From Caenicola sp034331105 (GTDB lineage: Bacteria > Synergistota > Synergistia > Synergistales > Synergistaceae), in assembly GCA_034331105.1 (NCBI GenBank), contig JAXQGB010000015.1, positions 62,001 to 126,000 on the forward strand: a stretch of 64,000 nucleotides of DNA. Reading direction: 5' to 3'. Shown in pieces: positions 34,101-42,685 of the stretch; positions within the stretch are counted from its first letter, which is position 1; every line of letters begins with the position of its first letter. The notes below the pieces were generated by a model that was not told the DNA's origin, did not search any database, and saw only the letters and a list, made by a program, of their open reading frames with translations. A program made the position numbers and the translations under genes.

Positions 34101-35873
34101 ATGAAATTCAAGTTGACGCATAAAATTGTTGTGATTGTGACATTGGCATTTTGTATCTTTACCGCAACAATGACCATTCCAATGTACCGAAAACCCGTTT
34201 TTGCAACAGACGGGCCAGATATCGGAGCCAACACTATCCTCTCTCACGATGCAAAATTTAGCCTTACCAAAGAGGAAAAAGAATACATCAGAAAAAGAGA
34301 GACCGTAAAAGCTGCTGCCCCTGGCGGAGCAGCCCCAATACAGTACGAAAACGCAAATGGTGAGGTAAGGGGAATTTCAGTATCGGTATTGGAAAGAATT
34401 TCAGAAATGACCGGCTTGAACTTTGAATACAGGCTATATGGATCCAGGGCGGAAGCTATCGCCACGGGTGCCGATATATTTTTAGGTATTTCTTATAATT
34501 ACGCTCCACAGGGTATGAAGTTTTCGATCCCTTTTTTGAAGTCAGAGACAATTCTTTTCATAAATTCATCACTTCAGCATCAAGACATTGAAAACTTGAG
34601 ATACGCCGCAATGAAGGGCAGCGCACTTCCGGAAGGTGTAAATGATAAGAAAATTGCATATTTCAACACAAGGGAAGAAACCCTGGACGCCGTCAATAAC
34701 GGCAAAGCAGACTATGGCTTTGGAAATGCTTATTCAGTCGCTTACTACACATTGATGCACAGCTACCAAAACATCGTTACTGTTCCAAAGGGCAAGGAAT
34801 CAAGAGCATACTGCTTTGGCATGATTAGTAATGATCAGATGCTCCTTTCGATCATAAACAAGGCAATAGCTTCAATAAGTCCCGAAGAACTGCAGACTTT
34901 GATCCTGAGCGTAGCCTCTGACATTGAGAGGGATCTTACCCCCTCAATGGTGATGCATGAATATGGCATTCAGATATCACTGATGCTTGCTTTTTTAATT
35001 GCCTTACTGCTCCATAATCTCTTTTCAAAGATCAGGGCCAATAAAATGCTCAGCCTGCAGAACAGAAGATATGAGATCCTGTCGGGAATTTCTAACGAAT
35101 TCCTTTATGAATACGACGTTAAGAGCGACATTCTGCAGTTATCTGAAAGATCCAAACAGATATTTGATCACAACGAAAAGCTCAGTCAGATCACAAAAAA
35201 GTTGATTGGCCTCCTCAGCGATAATGATAATGATAATTCCGGGGGGATCATAACGCTGCGTATGGAGGACGGAGATATTGCTGCTTTTAAGACTGTAAGC
35301 ACAACTCTTTACGACGATCAGGGCAAAAGAGTCTCAGTAATAGGAAAACTGATAGATGTCACCGAGGAGGCGGCAGAAAAAGAAGATCTCCTTGCGAAAG
35401 CCAGGCTGGATGGGTTGACAGACATATATAACGCAGCAACAACGAAGAAACTCATAGTAGAGAGGATCACGAACAGGCAAAATACCGAAACAGACGTATT
35501 CCTGTTGATCGACGTTGATAATTTCAAGGAGGTCAACGATACCTACGGCCATCTTGTCGGTGATGAGATATTAAAAAATGTTGCAGAAAGACTTAAAATT
35601 TCATTTAGAAAATCTGACATCGTAGGCCGCATAGGCGGGGACGAATTTTGCGTATACGTTAAAAACATCTCCGACCCTGCTTTTATCATTGAAAAATGTG
35701 AGCAGTTGATCAACCATGTTCTGAAAGAAAGAGAAGAATTTATGATATCTGTGAGCATAGGCATAACGATGGTACAGAACAAGGAAACATACGACGATCT
35801 TTTTAAAAGAGCTGACTCAGCATTGTACGAGGCAAAAGAGAAAGGAAAGGCTCAGTTTATCTTTTTTTCATAG
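34101..35873 (+). CDS. Membrane receptor: solute-binding domain plus GGDEF
   Basis: 590-aa protein. A signal-anchor helix (HKIVVIVTLAFCIFTATMTI) is followed by a periplasmic solute-binding-protein family 3 domain at about residues 45-275 (TVKAAAPGGAAPIQYENANG, FEYRLYGSRAEAIATGADIF), a transmembrane helix at about 290-310 (ISLMLAFLIALLLHNLF), a PAS-like linker and a GGDEF domain (GRIGGDEFCVYV). The I-site RKSD lies 5 residues before GGDEF. It should turn binding of an amino-acid-like ligand into c-di-GMP synthesis. ATG 34101 has GAAAGAG 6 nt upstream; 34074 and 34086 are alternatives. Confidence 0.85.
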   Translation: MKFKLTHKIVVIVTLAFCIFTATMTIPMYRKPVFATDGPDIGANTILSHDAKFSLTKEEKEYIRKRETVKAAAPGGAAPIQYENANGEVRGISVSVLERISEMTGLNFEYRLYGSRAEAIATGADIFLGISYNYAPQGMKFSIPFLKSETILFINSSLQHQDIENLRYAAMKGSALPEGVNDKKIAYFNTREETLDAVNNGKADYGFGNAYSVAYYTLMHSYQNIVTVPKGKESRAYCFGMISNDQMLLSIINKAIASISPEELQTLILSVASDIERDLTPSMVMHEYGIQISLMLAFLIALLLHNLFSKIRANKMLSLQNRRYEILSGISNEFLYEYDVKSDILQLSERSKQIFDHNEKLSQITKKLIGLLSDNDNDNSGGIITLRMEDGDIAAFKTVSTTLYDDQGKRVSVIGKLIDVTEEAAEKEDLLAKARLDGLTDIYNAATTKKLIVERITNRQNTETDVFLLIDVDNFKEVNDTYGHLVGDEILKNVAERLKISFRKSDIVGRIGGDEFCVYVKNISDPAFIIEKCEQLINHVLKEREEFMISVSIGITMVQNKETYDDLFKRADSALYEAKEKGKAQFIFFS

Positions 35874-35964
35874 ATAAAGGGGGTTATGCTGTAGTGCCGC
35901 TTGAAATAATACGCAATGACATCACAAAGGTACTTGCTTAAACAGTAAATAGGGAGGGCCCCTA

Positions 35965-36498
35965 ATGGACGGACTGATCATCAGAGAAGAAAAATAAGAG
36001 GACTACCTGAGCGTCTACAGAGTCGTAAAAGCTGCATTCGCAGGCAATAAGTACACAAGCGGTGACGAACAGGATCTTGTGGTCCGGCTGAGGAACAGCC
36101 GTTAATTTGTACCGGAACTCTCCCTTGTCGCTGTGTTAAACGGAGAGATCACAGGACACATAATGTTCACTGAGGCTTTGATCAGGGAAGGGGAAAAAAC
36201 ACATCAGACTTTGACCCTCGGACCTGTTTCGGTGTTGCCTAAATACCATAAGAAGGGCATAGGCACCAGGCTGATTGAAGAGGGGCACGAAAAGGCCCGG
36301 AACCTTGGATACAGATCAGTCCTGCTTGTCGGCCATCCGGAATATTCTCCCCGTTTCGGATACAGGCCCGCGGAAGTTTTTGGGATCAAGACTTATTTTG
36401 AACTTCCTCCGGGTGTTTTCATGGTCTGTGAACTTATCAAGAACGGACTTGAAGGTGTCTCGGGAACAGTGAATTTTGCACCTGAATTTAACCTGTAA
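35965..36498 (+). pseudogene. GNAT acetyltransferase (YhbS type) with two in-frame stops
   Basis: The frame starting at ATG 35965 (after GGGAGGG) encodes a YhbS-like N-acetyltransferase of about 177 residues: LIIREEK, then EDYLSVYRVVKAAFAGNKYT, ELSLVAVLNGEITGHIMFTE, the acetyl-CoA loop LPKYHKKGIGTRLIEEGHEK and GYRSVLLVGHPEYSPRFGY. It is interrupted by TAA at 35995-35997 and TAA at 36103-36105, both where GAA (Glu) would fit. Homology runs through both stops with no frameshift, so the gene is recently inactivated. The open part begins after 36105. Confidence 0.85.
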
Positions 36499-36617
36499 AC
36501 TCTCTTTTTTATTTCCCTTTTTCTTTCCTCAGAGGTGTGACATTGTCACAGACGTAAGACCCCATTGATGAAATAATGCGTGATAGGAAGTAAATTATCG
36601 AAGGGGGAAATTTATAA

Positions 36618-37991
36618 ATGAAAAAGACAGATCTGCTGGTAATTGGAGGAAGTGCAGGCGGCATTCTAAGCGCTACCATGGCACGTAAGGCATACGGCGA
36701 TATCAACATTACAGTTATCAGGGACACAGACGCTGTAATGGTTCCCTGCGGTATACCATACATTTACGGAACTCTTCACTGCACAAGCAAAAATGTCATC
36801 CCTGACAAGATGCTTGCAGACTCCAAAATCAACCTTGTAGTTGGAACAGTTGTGAAAATAGACAAGGCAAACAAGACTGTGACCACAAAAAACAATGACA
36901 CATACAGTTACAAGAAGCTTGTCATCGCAACAGGCTCGCTTCCCATCATCCCGACATTTATTCCGGGACATGAACTCGAAAATGTATTCCCGATCTACAA
37001 GAACCAGGATTATCTGAACACGCTCCTGGAAAAGCTCAAAGAAGTTGAGAATGTTGCTGTTATCGGCGGCGGGTTCATAGGAGTGGAATTTGCTGAGCAG
37101 ATCAGTATGACAGGCAAAAAAGTGACTCTTGTGGAAATGGCTGACGCATGTCTCTGGCAGGCCTTTGACAAGAGTTATACAGATGACATAGAGAAGATGA
37201 TGAGGGAAAAAGGCATCAATGTCCTCACCAACACAAAAGTCAAAAAAATTATCGGAGATAAAAAGGCCGAAGCGCTTGAACTTGATAACGGCGACAAGAT
37301 CCCTGCGGAACTTGTCATACTCGGGCTAGGAGTAAGGCCAAACGGTCTGCTTGCGAAAGAAGCAGGGCTTGATGTCAACGCGAAGGGCGCGATCATCGTT
37401 GACCAGTACACCAGGACCAGCGATCCCGACATCTTTGCTGTAGGAGACTGCGCTGAGAAAAAGTGCTTCTTCACAAACAAAGATGTTCCGGTCCTTCTTG
37501 CTTCAACAGCCGCAATGGAAGCAAAGATCGCAGGAAGCAATGCTTTTCAGCTCAGACTTATCAGAGCCAACAAAGGAACGATCAGTGCATTTTCTACGCA
37601 GATCTTCGGCAAGACATTTGCAGCCGCCGGACTGACAGAGGCAAGGGCAAGGCAGGAAGGCTTTACGATCAATGTCGGAGAGTTCACAACAATGGACCGT
37701 CATCCCGGATCACTTCCGGGAACAAGCACTGTACAGATCAAACTCATTTTCTCGAAGTGCTCGGGCGTGATCCTCGGAGCTCAGATCTCAGGGGGAGACA
37801 CCGTTGGCGAGATGATCAACATACTCAGCCTGGCGATACAGAAGGGACTGACAGCGACAGAACTCAACACATTCCAGGTCGCAACGCATCCGCTTCTATC
37901 GGCATCGCCGATCGCATATCCGATCAACGCTGCTTCAATGAACGCTATCGCCCAGAACTGCAGGCACCTTAACGAAGGACTGGTAATCTAA
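36618..37991 (+). CDS. CoA-disulfide reductase/NADH oxidase-like flavoprotein
   Basis: 457-aa FAD- and NAD(P)H-dependent pyridine nucleotide-disulfide oxidoreductase. FAD motif: LLVIGGSAGGILSATMA; single redox cysteine Cys44 in VMVPCGIPY; NAD motif: VAVIGGGFIGVEFAEQI; FAD ribityl motif: DIFAVGDCAE. The C-terminal dimerisation domain (NTFQVATHPLLSASPIAYPI) is complete and there is no rhodanese extension. It may reduce CoA disulfide, persulfide or O2; sequence alone does not choose. The start follows AAGGGGG. A terminator follows. Confidence 0.88.
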   Translation: MKKTDLLVIGGSAGGILSATMARKAYGDINITVIRDTDAVMVPCGIPYIYGTLHCTSKNVIPDKMLADSKINLVVGTVVKIDKANKTVTTKNNDTYSYKKLVIATGSLPIIPTFIPGHELENVFPIYKNQDYLNTLLEKLKEVENVAVIGGGFIGVEFAEQISMTGKKVTLVEMADACLWQAFDKSYTDDIEKMMREKGINVLTNTKVKKIIGDKKAEALELDNGDKIPAELVILGLGVRPNGLLAKEAGLDVNAKGAIIVDQYTRTSDPDIFAVGDCAEKKCFFTNKDVPVLLASTAAMEAKIAGSNAFQLRLIRANKGTISAFSTQIFGKTFAAAGLTEARARQEGFTINVGEFTTMDRHPGSLPGTSTVQIKLIFSKCSGVILGAQISGGDTVGEMINILSLAIQKGLTATELNTFQVATHPLLSASPIAYPINAASMNAIAQNCRHLNEGLVI

Positions 37992-38025
37992 GCCTTTGTA
38001 AAAGGGTATCAATGATGCAGATCTA

Positions 38026-38055
38026 CGCAGCCCCGTACCCCGGGGCTGCGTTTTT
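38026..38055 (+). terminator. Rho-independent terminator
   Basis: Arms CGCAGCCCCG (38026-38035) and CGGGGCTGCG (38041-38050), followed by TTTTT. Confidence 0.93.
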
Positions 38056-38144
38056 AAGCACTTTTAACATTCGCAGAATTCAATATAATGTTACGATATT
38101 AAAATATATTGGAAAAATTACTGCATAAAAGAGGAGATGACGAG

Positions 38145-38456
38145 ATGATCGAACAGGTATTCAAGATCGCGGTCGGCGACAGCAAAGTAGTTGAAAAGGT
38201 CATACAGGATGAAAACCTACACTACATGCATATGATCTTCAACAAAAATGAGGGCGCACCTGAACATTTTTCAAATTCAAACGTCTATATGACTGTTGTG
38301 AGAGGTAAGCTTTCAATAATATTAAGTGAACAGGACATGCATGAATACCCTGCGTCAAGCGTACTGAAGATCCCTATGGGCATTAAGATGAACTTCAAGA
38401 ACTTGCATGACGAAACGTTGGAATTGATCGTCGTGAAAGCACCTGCTCCAAAATAG
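38145..38456 (+). CDS. Small cupin-domain protein
   Basis: 103-aa single cupin. The first beta motif is MHMIFNKNEGAPEHFSNSNV with a candidate metal His, and the second is VLKIPMGIKMNFKNLHDETL. Ligand set is reduced compared with classical cupins. Function unknown. ATG 38145 follows GAGGAG at 8 nt; an upstream in-frame start at 38109 has no ribosome site. It ends 160 nt before the metallocluster operon. Confidence 0.72.
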   Translation: MIEQVFKIAVGDSKVVEKVIQDENLHYMHMIFNKNEGAPEHFSNSNVYMTVVRGKLSIILSEQDMHEYPASSVLKIPMGIKMNFKNLHDETLELIVVKAPAPK

Positions 38457-38540
38457 ATATCTTAAAAGTTACCATAATTATAAAAAGCGGGGAGACATAA
38501 CCAGATGTCTTCCCGTTTTTTTATATGAAATAATAAAAAA

Positions 38541-38600
38541 GTTATTGACATATGTCATAAACGTTATATAATTAGGGGGTAAATGACATATGTCAATAAC
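38541..38600 (+). promoter_or_regulatory. Promoter framed by two identical operators
   Basis: TTGACA (38545-38550), 16-nt spacer and TATAAT (38567-38572) form a perfect sigma70 promoter. TGACATATGTCA occurs at 38546-38557 over the -35 and again at 38584-38595 downstream of the -10. The two boxes extend to an 18-bp inverted repeat (GTTATTGACATATGTCAT at 38541-38558, its complement at 38583-38600). Centres are 38 bp apart. The geometry is that of repression by a dimer at each box, perhaps with looping or cooperation. The DUF134 protein encoded in the operon is the obvious candidate. Confidence 0.82.
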
Positions 38601-38615
38601 AAAGGAGGGATGATC

Positions 38616-38879
38616 ATGCCAAGAGGAGACGGTACTGGCCCAACGGGACGCGGTCCTATGAGCGGAAGAGGTATGGGGTTTTGTGTAAGGACATTTGAAA
38701 CAGGAGAGACCTCTTACATCGGAGGAGGCATAAGAAGAGGCTTCAGACGGTGGTTTGGAAGAGGATGTGCAGTAATGAATGCATCTGCTGAAAATAAAAA
38801 AGAATTTCTTGAAGACGAGAAGAATTTTCTGCAAAAACGCCTGGAATCACTTGAAAAAGAACTTGAAAAAATGAATTAG
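38616..38879 (+). CDS. DUF5320 small protein
   Basis: 87-aa protein with the glycine-rich N-terminus MPRGDGTGPTGRGPMSGRGM typical of DUF5320, two cysteines (FCVRT and RGCAV), an arginine-rich middle and a C-terminal coiled coil (LEDEKNFLQKRLESLEKELE). Such proteins accompany NifX/MinD metallocluster operons in anaerobes; their role is unknown. The start at 38616 follows AAGGAGGGATGATC. First gene after the two-operator promoter. Confidence 0.82.
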   Translation: MPRGDGTGPTGRGPMSGRGMGFCVRTFETGETSYIGGGIRRGFRRWFGRGCAVMNASAENKKEFLEDEKNFLQKRLESLEKELEKMN

Positions 38880-38880
38880 A

Positions 38881-38915
38881 TGAACAGGGAAAGAATGTCA
38901 TTCTTTCCCTGTTCA
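38881..38915 (+). promoter_or_regulatory. Perfect 35-bp intercistronic palindrome
   Basis: TGAACAGGGAAAGAATG (38881-38897) and CATTCTTTCCCTGTTCA (38899-38915) are perfect reverse complements around one T. It fills the gap between the DUF5320 and DUF134 genes. No T-run follows on the + strand (AAAAAGGAG does), so it is not a classical forward terminator; it may stabilise or process the mRNA, attenuate expression, or bind protein. Confidence 0.75.
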
Positions 38916-38931
38916 AAAAGGAGAGGCTCAT

Positions 38932-39285
38932 ATGCCAAGACCGGTGAAATGGAGAAAAGTCTGCTGTATGCCTGAAAGCAATCAGTTCGGACCGCTCGAT
39001 ACGGAAACTGAGTCCAGGGGATCTGTAAACATGACTATCGATGAGTACGAGACTATAAGGCTTATCGACCTCGAACAGTTTACACAGGAAGAGTGTGCAG
39101 CACACATGAACGTTGCAAGGACCACTGTGCAGGGGATCTACAACGAAGCCAGAAAAAAGCTGGCAGAGTCATTGGTAAACGGAAAGGTACTCTTTATCGA
39201 AGGAGGAGAGTACAGGCTTTGTGACGGATCCGAAATCGAATGCGGACATCCGGGATGCCAAAGAAGGAAACACGGCAATAATTGA
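38932..39285 (+). CDS. DUF134 family DNA-binding regulator
   Basis: 117-aa protein of the DUF134 (UPF0251) family. The N-terminus MPRPVKWRKVCCMP is diagnostic. A sigma-region-4-like helix-turn-helix follows in MTIDEYETIRLIDLEQFTQE and CAAHMNVARTTVQGIYNEA. The C-terminal CGHPGC is likely a metal-binding or redox element. By position it is the likely regulator of this operon through the TGACATATGTCA boxes. The start follows AAAAGGAGAGGCTCAT. Confidence 0.88.
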   Translation: MPRPVKWRKVCCMPESNQFGPLDTETESRGSVNMTIDEYETIRLIDLEQFTQEECAAHMNVARTTVQGIYNEARKKLAESLVNGKVLFIEGGEYRLCDGSEIECGHPGCQRRKHGNN

Positions 39286-39712
39286 TCTGATACTTTTTTA
39301 TGACAGGGAGTGGATCAAAATTTATTCCGATAAAGTAATTGAACATCTGATGTCTCCTCGAAACGCAGGAAACATGCCTGATGCTGACGCAGAAGGAAGC
39401 GTAGGAGACCCCGAGTGCGGGGATGCACTGACATTTTACCTCAAGATATCAGACGGCGTTATAAGCGATATCAGCTATCTGGTATTCGGCTGCTGCGCTG
39501 CAATAGCAACATCGAGCGCGACATCAGTTCTTGCCAAAGGCAAAACGATCAAAGAGGCAATGAAGATAACAGAGGATGACGTCGTCAATGCTCTTGACGG
39601 ACTTCCTGAAACCAAGATCCACTGCTCTCTCCTTGGGGTCAGTGCTCTTCGGTGCGCATTAAAAAACTACTGCAACAAAAAAAATATTGAACTGACGGAG
39701 GATACAAAATGA
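39221..39712 (+). CDS. NifU/IscU-like Fe-S scaffold protein
   Basis: Scaffold-type protein with the three cluster cysteines in place: GDPECGDALTF, FGCCAAIATSSATSVLAKGK and HCSLLGVSALRC. The longest frame begins at GTG 39221, has GGAGGAG 12 nt upstream and overlaps the DUF134 gene by 65 nt. Family members, however, begin MYSDKV-EH, and here YSDKVIEHLMSPRN is preceded by ATT at 39320, which has AGGGAG 9 nt upstream. A non-canonical ATT start is therefore possible; no ATG, GTG or TTG lies between. The next gene overlaps by 4 nt. Confidence 0.83.
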   Translation: MTDPKSNADIRDAKEGNTAIIDLILFYDREWIKIYSDKVIEHLMSPRNAGNMPDADAEGSVGDPECGDALTFYLKISDGVISDISYLVFGCCAAIATSSATSVLAKGKTIKEAMKITEDDVVNALDGLPETKIHCSLLGVSALRCALKNYCNKKNIELTEDTK

Positions 39713-40074
39713 AGATAGCGATACCAGCAGATGATAAAAACATTGATTCTACAGTCTGCCAGTCTTTTGGCAGAACACCTTATTTCCTGATCTACGACAT
39801 AGAAACTGAGAGTGCGGATTTTATTGATAATTCAGCTGCTTCCAGCCAGGGCGGGGCAGGAATAAAGGCTGCTCAGTCGATCGTAGACTCAAAAGTATCC
39901 GCCATCCTGACCCCCCGATGCGGACAAAATGCTGCTGAAGTGCTTACTGCGGCAGGCATTTTGATATACAAGACAGAAAGTTCATCTATAAAAGAAAGTA
40001 TTTCCGCTTTCAAAGAAAAACGTCTTGGTTTGCTTCAGGAGATCCATGCCGGGTTTCACGGACATGGCGGTTAA
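39709..40074 (+). CDS. NifX/NifB-C-terminal-like (orange protein) domain protein, copy 1
   Basis: 121-aa protein of the dinitrogenase iron-molybdenum cofactor biosynthesis family. The N-terminus MKIAIPADDKNIDSTVCQSF, a phenylalanine-glycine turn FGRTPYFLIYD and the AGIKAAQSIVDSKVSAILTP strand are typical. Family members include the molybdenum-copper orange protein. It overlaps the MinD gene downstream. No nif genes are in the window, so a nitrogenase role is unlikely. Confidence 0.87.
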   Translation: MKIAIPADDKNIDSTVCQSFGRTPYFLIYDIETESADFIDNSAASSQGGAGIKAAQSIVDSKVSAILTPRCGQNAAEVLTAAGILIYKTESSSIKESISAFKEKRLGLLQEIHAGFHGHGG

Positions 40075-40948
40075 GAATTTAAAAATAGCAATATTAAGCG
40101 GCAAGGGCGGAACAGGAAAAACACTGCTTTCTGTCAATCTGGCATCAGCTGCGATAGCTTCTGTATACGTTGACTGTGATGTAGAAGAACCAAACGGTCA
40201 CCTTTTTTTCAAACCTCGATGGAACATTGAAAAGGAGATCTCTGTAAAGATCCCACAGGCCGACACGCAGAAATGCGACGGATGTAAAAAATGTGTCGAA
40301 TTCTGCAAGTTCAACGCATTAGCATACATAAACGAAAAACTGAAAATTTTTGATGATGTATGCCACTCCTGCGGAGGATGCCTGCTTGTATGTCCACAGG
40401 ATGCTCTTTCCGAAAGGGAAAAAGCAGTGGGAACACTTTCTGTTGGCGATTCAGAGGGAGTACACGTTCTCTCAGGAATGATGCAGACCGGGATAGCTTC
40501 GGGAATTCCCATTATTAAGGAGCTCCTTTCGCAATGCGAATCTTTTGAAGAGGATCGGCCGATCTTTATTGACTGCCCTCCGGGAAGCGCCTGTATCGTT
40601 ATGGAAAGCATAAAAGACGCAGACTACTGTCTTTTGGCTGCTGAACCAACGATATTCGGGAGACATAACCTTGAGATGGTCTCGGCGCTGGTCAAGCTCT
40701 TCAAAAAGCCGCATTCTGTAGTTATCAACAAATGTGTTGATCAAAGTGACCCAACGGAGGAGTTCTGCAAGGAAAACGGAATAAAGATACTGGAAAAAAT
40801 TCCTTTTGACGTTGAACTTGGCACACTTAACTCGAACGGGAAGATAGCAGCAAGAGAAAGCAAAAAATATCGGGATCTTTTCTCTTCCCTGATGAAAAAA
40901 ATCTACAGGGAGGTGTCTCATGAAGCAGCTGTTAATTCTGAGCGGTAA
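40046..40948 (+). CDS. MinD/Mrp-type ATPase with 4Fe-4S ferredoxin insert, copy 1
   Basis: About 300-aa P-loop ATPase. The deviant Walker A motif is SGKGGTGKTLL, the switch I aspartate is in VDCDVEEPN, and residues about 70-115 carry two 4Fe-4S motifs CDGCKKCVEFC and CHSCGGCLLVC. Switch II is FIDCPPGSACI. Such MinD proteins pair in operons with NifX-like proteins and form the orange-protein complex in sulfate reducers. ATG 40046 follows AGGAG; 40064 is an alternative, and the TTG at 40025 would extend the frame. It overlaps copy 2 by 29 nt. Confidence 0.87.
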   Translation: MPGFTDMAVKNLKIAILSGKGGTGKTLLSVNLASAAIASVYVDCDVEEPNGHLFFKPRWNIEKEISVKIPQADTQKCDGCKKCVEFCKFNALAYINEKLKIFDDVCHSCGGCLLVCPQDALSEREKAVGTLSVGDSEGVHVLSGMMQTGIASGIPIIKELLSQCESFEEDRPIFIDCPPGSACIVMESIKDADYCLLAAEPTIFGRHNLEMVSALVKLFKKPHSVVINKCVDQSDPTEEFCKENGIKILEKIPFDVELGTLNSNGKIAARESKKYRDLFSSLMKKIYREVSHEAAVNSER

Positions 40949-41807
40949 AGGCGGAACAGGAAAAACAACTGTTGCCAGTGCATTCATCAGACTTTCGGGA
41001 GCCAAAGCTTACGCTGACTGTGATGTTGACGCACCTAACCTGCATCTGATAACGAAACATTCCAAAGCACCCTCCAGGAAAGACTATTATGGGATGCCAA
41101 AGGCGGAGATCGATCCTGACATTTGCACAAACTGTGGCAAATGCATGGAGAACTGCAGATTTGATGCTATTAGAGTAAATGAAAGATCTCATTTTGTTGA
41201 TCACTTTGGATGTGAAGGATGCGGAGTGTGCGAATTTGTTTGTCCTGTAAATGCAGTGTCGCTTCATCCTTCTGTTGCCGGAGACCTTATGCTTTTTAAG
41301 GAAGCTCCTGTAACATTTTCAACAGCCCAGCTGAAAATGGGAAGCGGGACGACGGGAATGCTTGTATCAGAAGTAAAGAAGCAGATGAAAGAGTCTGCAG
41401 GAGACCTTGATTTTGCAATCGTTGACGGTTCGCCCGGGATAGGTTGCCCCGTAATAGCTTCTCTCAGCGGCGCTGACATGGTTTTGATAGTTGCAGAACC
41501 TTCTCTTTCCGGGATAAGCGATATGGAAAGGATAATTAGAACTGCCCGAATATTTGGGGTCATAATTGCTGTCTGTGTCAACAAATCTGACACAAACCCC
41601 GGCAATTCAGACAGGATAAAGGATCTCTGCAAACTTGAGGGGATACCTTATGCCGGCAGTATTCCTTTTGACTACATGGCGGTCAAGGCTGTTAACAAAG
41701 GAATGAGCATAGCTGACATCGATTGCCCTTCCGGAGCGGCAGTTAAGGAAGTGTTCAATAAGACAATGCTGTTGCTATTTCCTGAAGGGAGGCACTCACA
41801 AAAGTGA
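40920..41807 (+). CDS. MinD/Mrp-type ATPase with 4Fe-4S ferredoxin insert, copy 2
   Basis: 295-aa paralogue of the upstream gene: Walker A LSGKGGTGKTTV, DCDVDAPNLH, ferredoxin motifs CTNCGKCMENC and CEGCGVCEFVC, and FAIVDGSPGIGCPVIAS at switch II. The two ATPases probably work as a heterodimer, coupling ATP hydrolysis to cluster handling. The stop overlaps the GTG start of the next gene. Confidence 0.87.
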   Translation: MKQLLILSGKGGTGKTTVASAFIRLSGAKAYADCDVDAPNLHLITKHSKAPSRKDYYGMPKAEIDPDICTNCGKCMENCRFDAIRVNERSHFVDHFGCEGCGVCEFVCPVNAVSLHPSVAGDLMLFKEAPVTFSTAQLKMGSGTTGMLVSEVKKQMKESAGDLDFAIVDGSPGIGCPVIASLSGADMVLIVAEPSLSGISDMERIIRTARIFGVIIAVCVNKSDTNPGNSDRIKDLCKLEGIPYAGSIPFDYMAVKAVNKGMSIADIDCPSGAAVKEVFNKTMLLLFPEGRHSQK

Positions 41808-42634
41808 TAGTTACGGTTCTTTCAGAAAACACACCAATTTCACCTGAGATAAAAAGTGAGCATGGATTGTCGATCCACGTTAAAACAAAGAGAGAGAGCA
41901 TCCTCTTTGACACCGGAGCCAGCTCGATCTTTATTGAGAATGCCGAGAAACTCGGTATAGACATATCATCGGTAGACAAAGTTATCCTTTCTCACGGACA
42001 CTACGACCACGGAGGAGGGTTAGACCCTTTTCTTGAAGTGAATAAAAAAGCATTGGTATATTTAAATAAATTTGCCTTTGGAAATTACTATTCTGTGAAG
42101 GAGGGAAAAGAAAAGTACATAGGACTTGATAAAAAACTGCTTCCACAGGAAAGGTTTGTATTTATTGTCGGCGACGCAAAAATAGATGATGAACTTGAGA
42201 TCTTTTCCGGTGTACGGCAGAAAATTTTGTCTCCTTCATGCAACTCTTCACTTTTTATGAGGGAAGAGGGAGATGACAAATCAAGAACGGATGCCTTCAG
42301 ACACGAACAGGATCTCATCATCAGAGAAGAAGGCAACACTGTCCTCCTTTCAGGATGCGCTCACAGCGGTATCGTAAACATACTTGAGCATTATGTAGAA
42401 AAGTATGGAGAACTGCCCACGCATGTTATAGGCGGATTCCATCTCTACAGCCATTCTTCGGGAAAAAGCGAAGATCCGATAACTGTCTTTGAAATAGGAA
42501 GGTATCTGCTGGATTCAGCTGCAGAATATTACACGGGACACTGCACCGGGGACGAAGCTTACAATATCCTAAAAAGAACAATGGGGCAGATGCTCCACAA
42601 AATTTCCGCAGGAAGCGTATTTGAGGTAATTTGA
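41804..42634 (+). CDS. MBL-fold metallo-hydrolase
   Basis: 276-aa metallo-beta-lactamase-fold protein with the metal motif LSHGHYDHGGGLDPF (residues about 63-77), a third His in LSGCAHSGIVN and a final HxH-type element YYTGHCTGDE. It resembles the archaeal/anaerobe MBL subfamily linked to NifX-type genes. GTG 41804 overlaps the preceding stop (GTGA) and follows GGGAGG. The reaction is unknown. Confidence 0.85.
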   Translation: MIVTVLSENTPISPEIKSEHGLSIHVKTKRESILFDTGASSIFIENAEKLGIDISSVDKVILSHGHYDHGGGLDPFLEVNKKALVYLNKFAFGNYYSVKEGKEKYIGLDKKLLPQERFVFIVGDAKIDDELEIFSGVRQKILSPSCNSSLFMREEGDDKSRTDAFRHEQDLIIREEGNTVLLSGCAHSGIVNILEHYVEKYGELPTHVIGGFHLYSHSSGKSEDPITVFEIGRYLLDSAAEYYTGHCTGDEAYNILKRTMGQMLHKISAGSVFEVI

Positions 42635-42685
42635 CATACGGGATTTCGTGTCCCGAAATTAGAAATTACGGAGGAATGAGTAATT

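Noticed and set aside
35965..36105. TAA recoding, as for a rare amino acid
   Set aside because: TAA is not known to be recoded in bacteria with the standard code; two point mutations in a GNAT gene are simpler.
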